Origin: CAZFAT01 sp964517075
GTDB taxonomy: Bacteria > Acidobacteriota > Vicinamibacteria > Vicinamibacterales > SCN-69-37
Length of the DNA: 7,070 bases
NCBI GenBank assembly: GCA_964517075.1
Contig: CAZFAT010000230.1
Coordinates: 1 to 7,070 of the forward strand
Direction: 5' to 3'
The position numbers and the translations under genes are program-made. The notes below the pieces were generated by a model. It searched no databases. It had not been told where the DNA came from and worked only from the letters and a program-made list of their open reading frames with translations. Each line of letters starts with the position of its first letter. Positions within the stretch are counted from its first letter, which is position 1. Below are positions 1 through 5,428 of the stretch, in pieces.

Positions 1-138
1 CCTCGCGCCGTCGCTCGCGGGGGCCCGAAGGCCCCGCTCCGCTCCGGCGGGCGCGCCTTCGGCGCGCTGAAGTGACGAAGTTTAGCAAGGGCCTGCCTCG
101 CCGAAGCTGCGAGCGAAGCGAGCGGGTAGCGAAGGCGG
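1..138. other. Non-coding GC-rich region with two short hairpins
   Basis: I see no gene here. Two compact inverted repeats are visible: 20-25 pairs with 30-35 around a CGAA loop (6 bp), and 51-57 pairs with 61-67 around a TTC loop (7 bp). Neither is followed by a T-run, so I do not call them intrinsic terminators. A third, longer inverted repeat begins at 90 and is listed separately. In many bacteria tRNA-Tyr and tRNA-Gly precede tRNA-Thr at this locus; no trace of them is visible in these 138 bases. No convincing promoter could be identified by eye. Confidence 0.6.

Positions 139-141
<3 letters not shown>
90..141. repeat. Imperfect palindrome (REP-like) running into tRNA-Thr
   Basis: The left arm 90-101 (GGCCTGCCTCGC) pairs with the right arm 129-141 (GCGAAGGCGGGCC) over 12 bp, with one T-G wobble and a single bulged A, leaving a 27-nt loop (102-128) that itself contains the repeated word GAGCGAAGCGAGC. 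The GC-rich imperfect palindrome in a gap resembles dispersed REP-type elements, but copy number cannot be judged from one window. The last three bases (139-141) are also the first three of the tRNA. Confidence 0.6.
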
Positions 142-214
<73 letters not shown>

Positions 215-348
215 ACTGACGGCCCCGGGATCGGCCGGGGGAGTGGAAGGGTTCGGGCGTGCGCGTTCGCGGCGTGAGGCAGTGGGGCCCCGGCGCGAAG
301 GCGTGGGGCAGGGGCGCGCTCCTGCCATCCAAGTGAGGACGGAGAGCA
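215..348 (+). other. tRNA-Thr to tuf spacer / tuf leader with two hairpins
   Basis: This 134-nt spacer has no coding frame that looks real. A 6-bp hairpin (223-228 with 235-240) follows the tRNA and could help 3' processing. A second, 307-314 with 319-326 (8 pairs including one G-T, loop CGCG), lies upstream of the tuf ribosome-binding site; GGAG at 341-344 is 4 nt before the tuf ATG. No T-run follows either hairpin. Roles are inference only. Confidence 0.45.
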
Positions 349-1548
<1,200 letters not shown>

Positions 1549-1551
1549 ACC

Positions 1552-1701
1552 ATGCGCGAGATTGTCACCCTGGCGTGCACCGACTGCAAACGGCGGAACT
1601 ACAGCACGACCAAGAACCGCCGCAAGAGCACGGAGCGTCTGGAGTTCAACAAGTACTGCCGGTTCTGCCGGAAGCACACGGCGCACCGGGAAAGCAAGTA
1701 A
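1552..1701 (+). CDS. rpmG: 50S ribosomal protein L33, zinc-binding type
   Basis: A 49-residue basic protein, the usual length of bacterial L33, a 50S protein near the E site. It begins MREIVTLACTDCKRRNYSTT and has two CxxC pairs, C9/C12 and C36/C39, which marks the zinc-binding (C+) form rather than the cysteine-free form. The ATG lies 3 nt after the tuf stop, and its ribosome-binding site GGAG (1542-1545) is inside the last tuf codons, so translation is probably coupled to tuf. rpmG next to tuf or secE is common in bacteria. Its stop codon is followed after one base by the large inverted repeat at 1703-1944. Confidence 0.97.
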   Translation: MREIVTLACTDCKRRNYSTTKNRRKSTERLEFNKYCRFCRKHTAHRESK

Positions 1702-1702
1702 C

Positions 1703-1944
1703 CATCTGGCTATCGGTTATTGGCTATCGGCTATCGCGATTCTGCTATTGGGCTATTGATCGGGCTATTGGGCGATCGGGCGTGCCTCGGTGGCCTCCGA
1801 TAGGCAGACAGCCCGATCGCCAATCGCCAATCGCCAATCGCCAATCGCCAATCGCCGATCGCCGATAGCCGATAGCCGATAGCCGGATCGATAGCTCGAT
1901 AGCACAATCGCGATAGCCGATAGCCAATAACCGATAGCCAGATG
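1703..1944. repeat. Very large inverted repeat filling the rpmG-tRNA-Trp gap
   Basis: The arms 1703-1741 and 1906-1944 are perfect 39-bp reverse complements. Pairing continues without gaps to 1771 on the left and 1876 on the right: of 69 opposed positions I count 63 Watson-Crick pairs, 4 G-T wobbles (1749, 1751, 1757, 1769) and 2 mismatches (1742, 1762). An inner 11-bp stem (1771-1781 with 1811-1821) and a small hairpin (1783-1787 with 1802-1806) continue it. Most of the tandem heptamer tract is left unpaired on the right side. The arms begin one base after the rpmG stop and end three bases before tRNA-Trp. No transposase, T-run or target duplication is visible. Confidence 0.95.
1815..1884. 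repeat. Tandem heptanucleotide repeat, 10 units
   Basis: Ten consecutive 7-nt units can be read: GATCGCC once, AATCGCC five times (1822-1856), GATCGCC once, then GATAGCC three times (1864-1884). Degenerate units of the same family continue to about 1940 (GATAGCC, AATAACC), and the left arm of the inverted repeat holds their complements (GGCTATC, GGTTATT at 1708-1735). The tract is noncoding in context; seven is not a multiple of three, so a repeat change here would not preserve any reading frame. Slippage-driven growth is the likely origin. Confidence 0.95.
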
Positions 1945-1947
1945 ATT

Positions 1948-2023
1948 AGGCCAGTAGCTCAATTGGTAGAGCATCGGTCTCCAAAACCGAGGGCTGGGGG
2001 TTCGATTCCCTCCTGGCCTGCCA
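1948..2023 (+). tRNA. tRNA-Trp (anticodon CCA)
   Basis: A complete cloverleaf. The acceptor stem is 1948-1954 (AGGCCAG) with 2013-2019 (CTGGCCT). The D stem is 1957-1960 with 1969-1972. The anticodon stem is 1974-1978 with 1986-1990, with loop CTCCAAA and anticodon CCA at 1981-1983. The T stem is 1996-2000 with 2008-2012 (one G-T pair), loop TTCGATT. The discriminator is G2020 and CCA is encoded at 2021-2023. tRNA-Trp directly before secE-nusG is a conserved bacterial arrangement. Its 5' end is only 3 nt from the base of the large inverted repeat. Confidence 0.97.
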
Positions 2024-2065
2024 GATTTCGCGGCCGTACAGGCCGGCGCGACACGACGGAGTAGT

Positions 2066-2317
2066 GTGAAAACGGCAATGCTGGACAACCTGAAGGAGTC
2101 GCCCGAGCGCGTCGGCGGATGGTGGACGCGCTCGCGCCGGTTTCTGACCGAGGTGCGGGCCGAGCTCGGCCGCGTGACCTGGCCGACCCGGCGCGAGGTC
2201 TGGGCGACCACCCTCGTCGTCCTCCTGGTGTCGATTTTGTTCGGGCTTTACCTGTACGGCGTGGACCTCATCCTGTCGTGGATCGTCACGATGGTGTTCG
2301 ATCGGGTGGGGGCGTAG
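2066..2317 (+). CDS. secE: Preprotein translocase subunit SecE
   Basis: SecE is the essential clamp subunit of the SecYEG channel in the cytoplasmic membrane. The 83-residue product is the short, single-span form rather than the three-span E. coli form. It has an amphipathic N-terminal part, the conserved family motif RVTWPTRREV (36-45), and one hydrophobic segment from about residue 49 to 66 with a further hydrophobic stretch to about 78. I use the GTG at 2066 because GGAG (2058-2061) lies 4 nt before it; the in-frame ATG at 2078 (residue 5) would be 16 nt from that site and has no better one. It follows tRNA-Trp by 42 nt and precedes nusG by 4 nt, as expected for a secE-nusG pair. Confidence 0.96.
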   Translation: MKTAMLDNLKESPERVGGWWTRSRRFLTEVRAELGRVTWPTRREVWATTLVVLLVSILFGLYLYGVDLILSWIVTMVFDRVGA

Positions 2318-2321
2318 CCTG

Positions 2322-2945
<624 letters not shown>

Positions 2946-2946
2946 G

Positions 2947-3372
2947 GTGGCCAAGAAGGTTCAGACCTCCGTGAAGCTCCAGATTGCCGCGGGCAAGGCG
3001 ACGCCCGCGCCGCCGGTCGGCACCGCCCTCGGTCCGCACGGCGTGAACATCATGGACTTCTGCAAGAACTTCAACGCGAAGACCGCGAAGGACGACGGGC
3101 TGATCATTCCGGTGGTCGTGACGATCTATACCGACCGGTCCTACACGTTCATTACGAAGACCCCGCCGGCGGCGGTCCTGCTGAAGCGGGCCGCGAACAT
3201 TGCCAAGGGGTCGGGCGTGCCCAACAAGACCAAGGTCGGGACGGTCACGGTCCGGCAGGTCGAGGAAATCGCCCGGCTGAAGCTGCCCGATCTGAACTGC
3301 GAGTCGGTGGACGCCGCCGTCCGGTCGGTCCGGGGGACCGCCCGGTCGATGGGGCTGGACGTCATCGAGTGA
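2947..3372 (+). CDS. rplK: 50S ribosomal protein L11
   Basis: L11 binds the GTPase-associated region of 23S rRNA and forms the base of the stalk; it is also the thiostrepton target and is needed for RelA sensing. The 141-residue length is standard. The N-terminal domain shows VKLQIAAGKATPAPPVGTAL, with the proline-rich thiostrepton-binding turn, then GPHGVNIMDFCKNFN. The C-terminal RNA-binding domain ends with the signature VRGTARSMGLDV. The GTG start lies 1 nt after the nusG stop, with GGAG at 2933-2936 inside nusG, so translation is probably coupled to nusG. There is therefore no separate untranslated leader before rplK, where E. coli carries its L1 operator. Confidence 0.97.
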   Translation: MAKKVQTSVKLQIAAGKATPAPPVGTALGPHGVNIMDFCKNFNAKTAKDDGLIIPVVVTIYTDRSYTFITKTPPAAVLLKRAANIAKGSGVPNKTKVGTVTVRQVEEIARLKLPDLNCESVDAAVRSVRGTARSMGLDVIE

Positions 3373-3398
3373 AGTAATATGTAAAGTTTGGAGTCCGC

Positions 3399-3444
3399 AG
3401 CCCGGACGGCTGAAGTGGGTCCACTTCGGCGCGGCATCCGGGCT
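3399..3444 (+). promoter_or_regulatory. Two-tier stem-loop in the rplK-rplA gap
   Basis: The outer stem 3399-3406 (AGCCCGGA) pairs perfectly with 3437-3444 (TCCGGGCT). The inner stem 3410-3417 (CTGAAGTG) pairs with 3422-3429 (CACTTCGG), with one T-G pair and loop GGTC. A competing stem is possible: 3409-3415 (GCTGAAG) is the exact complement of 3443-3449 (CTTCAGC), and it cannot form together with the inner stem. No T-run follows. It may be an attenuator, a protein-binding or RNase site, or simply a copy of a dispersed palindromic repeat. Confidence 0.5.
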
Positions 3445-3456
3445 TCAGCGGTGTTT

Positions 3457-3489
3457 CGTGGGAGGCGCTCCGGCGCCGTTGGCACCACG
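3457..3489 (+). promoter_or_regulatory. Stem-loop just before the rplA ribosome-binding site
   Basis: CGTGG (3457-3461) pairs with CCACG (3485-3489), and inside it GGCGC (3464-3468) pairs with GCGCC (3473-3477) around a TCCG loop. It ends 1 nt before the AAGGTGAG ribosome-binding site (3491-3498) of rplA, so it could affect initiation. Inference only. Confidence 0.4.
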
Positions 3490-3502
3490 TAAGGTGAGTC
3501 AG

Positions 3503-4207
3503 ATGCGCACGCGCGGCAGGAAGTATCAGGCGGCCCGTCAACAGGTGCCGGCCCGGCCTCACACGATTGAGGAGGCCGTGCCGCTGATCCAGAAGGTCAA
3601 GTACTCGAAGTTCGACGAGACGGTCGAGCTCTCCGTGCGGCTCGGCGTGGATCCCAAGCATTCCGATCAGATGGTGCGGGGCACCGTGGTGCTCCCCCAC
3701 GGGTTGGGCAAGTTGAAGCGGGTGCTCGTCATCGCGGGTGCCGAGAAGCAGCGCGAGGCCAAGGACGCCGGCGCCGACGAGGTCGGCGGCGAGGAACTGG
3801 TGGAGCGCATCATGGGCGGCTGGATGGCGTTCGACTCGGTCGTGGCCACGCCCGACATGATGCGCGCCGTCGGCCGGCTCGGGAAGGTCCTGGGGCCACG
3901 GGGGCTGATGCCGAACCCCAAGACGGGCACCGTCACGGCCGACGTCGCGCGCGCCGTGCAGGAGATCAAGGCGGGCAAGGTGGAGTTCCGCGTGGACAAA
4001 GCCGGCGTGGTGCACGCACCCGTCGGCAAGGTGTCCTTTTCCGCCGACCGGCTGATTGCCAACGCACACGCGCTCATGGAAACCATCGTCAAAGCCAAGC
4101 CCGCGGCAGCCAAGGGCAAGTACCTGCGGAGCGTCACGATGTCGTCGACGATGGGCCCTGGCGTGGCGATTGACGCCTCGCACGTGGACCAGCTGGTGAA
4201 GCACTGA
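3503..4207 (+). CDS. rplA: 50S ribosomal protein L1
   Basis: L1 forms the mobile stalk that guides deacylated tRNA out of the E site, and in many bacteria it represses its own operon by binding mRNA. From ATG 3503 the product has 234 residues, the same as E. coli L1. It shows the SDQMVRGTVVLPHG region, the family signature GLMPNPKTGTV (134-144), and the C-terminal SFSADRLIANAHALMETI and SSTMGPGVAID. I chose 3503 because AAGGTGAG (3491-3498) precedes it at good spacing and the N-terminus then matches the family; an upstream in-frame GTG (3458) would add 15 residues and lies inside a predicted hairpin. The 130-nt gap before it is long for this otherwise tightly packed operon. Confidence 0.97.
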   Translation: MRTRGRKYQAARQQVPARPHTIEEAVPLIQKVKYSKFDETVELSVRLGVDPKHSDQMVRGTVVLPHGLGKLKRVLVIAGAEKQREAKDAGADEVGGEELVERIMGGWMAFDSVVATPDMMRAVGRLGKVLGPRGLMPNPKTGTVTADVARAVQEIKAGKVEFRVDKAGVVHAPVGKVSFSADRLIANAHALMETIVKAKPAAAKGKYLRSVTMSSTMGPGVAIDASHVDQLVKH

Positions 4208-4239
4208 GCGGCCCGGGCCGGTGAGGTAGCGGAGCGAAC

Positions 4240-4776
4240 ATGGCAGTCAGTCGAGCGGAGAAGGAAACCGAGCTCGGGCAGCTCGAAGCCGCCTTTCGTG
4301 GGGCGGACACGGCGGTGCTCGTGGACTACCGCGGCATCACTGTGCCGCAGGCGACCGAGCTGCGCCGGCAGATCCGCGCGGCGGGCGGGAGCTACCGGGT
4401 CGTCAAGAACTCGCTGGCGAAGCGGGCCATCGCGGGGACGCCGTTCGAAGCGGTCGCGGCGGAGTTCCGCGGGACGACCGCCGTCGTCTCCACCGGGCAG
4501 GACCCGGTGGCGATGGTCAAGGCGCTGACGCTGTTTGCCAAGACGGCGCCGGCCATCAGCATCAAGGCGGCGGTCGTGCAGGGCCAGCCCGTGGCGGCGT
4601 CCACGGTGGCCGAGTTGGCGAGCCTGCCCAGCCGCCCGGAGCTGTACGCAAAGCTCCTGTTCGTGCTCCAGGCGCCCATGCAGCAATTGGTGACCGTCCT
4701 GTCGGCCGTGCCGCGCGATCTGATGAACGTGCTGACCGCGGCGGAGAAGAAGCGGACAGAAGAATCGGGTTCCTGA
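4240..4776 (+). CDS. rplJ: 50S ribosomal protein L10
   Basis: L10 anchors L7/L12 dimers to the ribosome to form the flexible stalk. The 178-residue product has the N-terminal rRNA-binding domain (VDYRGITVPQATELRRQIR and YRVVKNSLAKRAI) and a long C-terminal helix region from about 128 (SLPSRPELYAKLL onwards) that carries the L7/L12 docking sites. It is somewhat longer than E. coli L10 (165), which would allow an extra dimer as in Thermus, but I cannot establish that. ATG 4240 has GGAG at 4231-4234. The gap after rplA is only 32 nt (with the palindrome CGGCCCGGGCCG at 4209-4220), so the long structured L10 leader that precedes rplJ in many bacteria cannot fit between the genes. Confidence 0.97.
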   Translation: MAVSRAEKETELGQLEAAFRGADTAVLVDYRGITVPQATELRRQIRAAGGSYRVVKNSLAKRAIAGTPFEAVAAEFRGTTAVVSTGQDPVAMVKALTLFAKTAPAISIKAAVVQGQPVAASTVAELASLPSRPELYAKLLFVLQAPMQQLVTVLSAVPRDLMNVLTAAEKKRTEESGS

Positions 4777-4778
4777 GT

Positions 4779-4803
4779 TTGAAGTTCGACGGTTGAAGTT
4801 CGA
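4779..4803. repeat. Short tandem direct repeat in the rplJ-rplL gap
   Basis: TTGAAGTTCGA occurs at 4779-4789 and again at 4793-4803, a 14-nt period. The next bases are also similar (CGG versus GG). It lies 2 nt after the rplJ stop, within a 59-nt gap that then carries the rplL ribosome-binding site (about 4824-4832). Function unknown. Confidence 0.75.
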
Positions 4804-4835
4804 GGTCTGGCGGGAGTTCTTCGAGGGAGAGGCAC

Positions 4836-5225
4836 ATGGCGGACGTCACGCAGCAGCAGGTCGTGGACTACATCAAGGGGATCTCGGTGCTCGAGCTGTC
4901 GCAGCTCGTCAAGGCGCTCGAGACGGAGCTGGGCGTCTCGGCCGCCGCGGCCATGCCGATGGCGATGCCGGCCATGGGCGGGGGCGCCGCGGGGGCGCCG
5001 GCGGCCGAGGAGAAGACCGAGTTCACCGTGGTGCTGACCGACATCGGCGGCAACAAGATCAACACGATCAAGGTGGTCCGCGAGGTCACCAGCCTCGGGC
5101 TGAAGGAAGCCAAGGACCTGGTGGAATCGGCCCCCAAGCCGATCAAGGAGGGCATCTCGAAGGACGAGGCGGCCGCCATCAAGAAGAAATTCGACGAGGC
5201 CGGCGCCAAGGTCGAGATCAAGTAG
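4836..5225 (+). CDS. rplL: 50S ribosomal protein L7/L12
   Basis: L7/L12 is the multicopy stalk protein that recruits translational GTPases such as EF-Tu and EF-G. The 129-residue product has three parts: the N-terminal dimerisation domain (about 1-35, with VVDYIKGISVLELSQLVKAL), an Ala/Met/Gly/Pro-rich hinge (about 36-57, AAAAMPMAMPAMGGGAAGAP), and the C-terminal factor-binding domain (from about 60) with the conserved GLKEAKDLVESAPKPIKEG and the ending KKKFDEAGAKVEIK. The ribosome-binding site AGGGAGAGG (4824-4832) is one of the strongest in the window, which fits a protein made in several copies per ribosome. A longer open frame overlaps it at +1, but the protein match settles which frame is real. 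Confidence 0.98.
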   Translation: MADVTQQQVVDYIKGISVLELSQLVKALETELGVSAAAAMPMAMPAMGGGAAGAPAAEEKTEFTVVLTDIGGNKINTIKVVREVTSLGLKEAKDLVESAPKPIKEGISKDEAAAIKKKFDEAGAKVEIK

Positions 5226-5428
5226 GTCCGCGGCCGTCCCGCGGCGCGCCGACGGGCGTGCCGCGGTCGTCGATTGGCGGCCGTGAGGTTGGCGGGTGCG
5301 CCGCGTCGATGCGGTGCGAGGCAGTCGGCTTTCGACGGCGAATGTCGCACATCTCGAACGGGGCCTCCCGTCGACGTGCGCGCGTCGCCGTCAGGAGCCG
5401 GCGGGCTCTTCCCCTTGAGGTTTTCTGA
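5226..5428 (+). promoter_or_regulatory. rplL-rpoB spacer with stem-loops
   Basis: This is a 203-nt noncoding gap. Near its start CCGCGGC (5228-5234) pairs with GCCGCGG (5260-5266), and inside it CGTC (5235-5238) pairs with GACG (5251-5254). Near its end AGGAGCC (5393-5399) pairs with GGCTCTT (5404-5410) around a GGCG loop, one G-T included, just before the rpoB ribosome-binding site GAGG (5417-5420). E. coli has an attenuator and an RNase III site in the equivalent gap, which balance ribosomal protein and polymerase output; a similar role here is inference. No T-run is present. Confidence 0.4.

Noticed and set aside
51..67. Intrinsic terminator of an upstream gene
   Set aside because: A good 7-bp GC hairpin, but it is followed by TGAAGTGACG rather than a T-run.
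1703..1944. CRISPR array or insertion-sequence ends
   Set aside because: The repeat unit is 7 nt with no spacers, and there is no transposase gene or target-site duplication between or around the arms.
1745..2211. Open frames within and around the heptamer repeat on both strands
   Set aside because: Their translations are dominated by repeated Ala-Ile-Gly/Ser-Tyr units from the 7-nt repeat and they run across tRNA-Trp; not genes.
3375..3380. TAATAT as a -10 box for an internal promoter before rplA
   Set aside because: It is the most A/T-rich patch of the gap, but no convincing -35 element is found at 16-18 nt upstream, so I do not list it as a feature.
4793..5428. A 211-codon + strand frame overlapping rplL
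   Set aside because: It is out of frame with rplL, which is unmistakable. The product is Gly/Arg low-complexity sequence.
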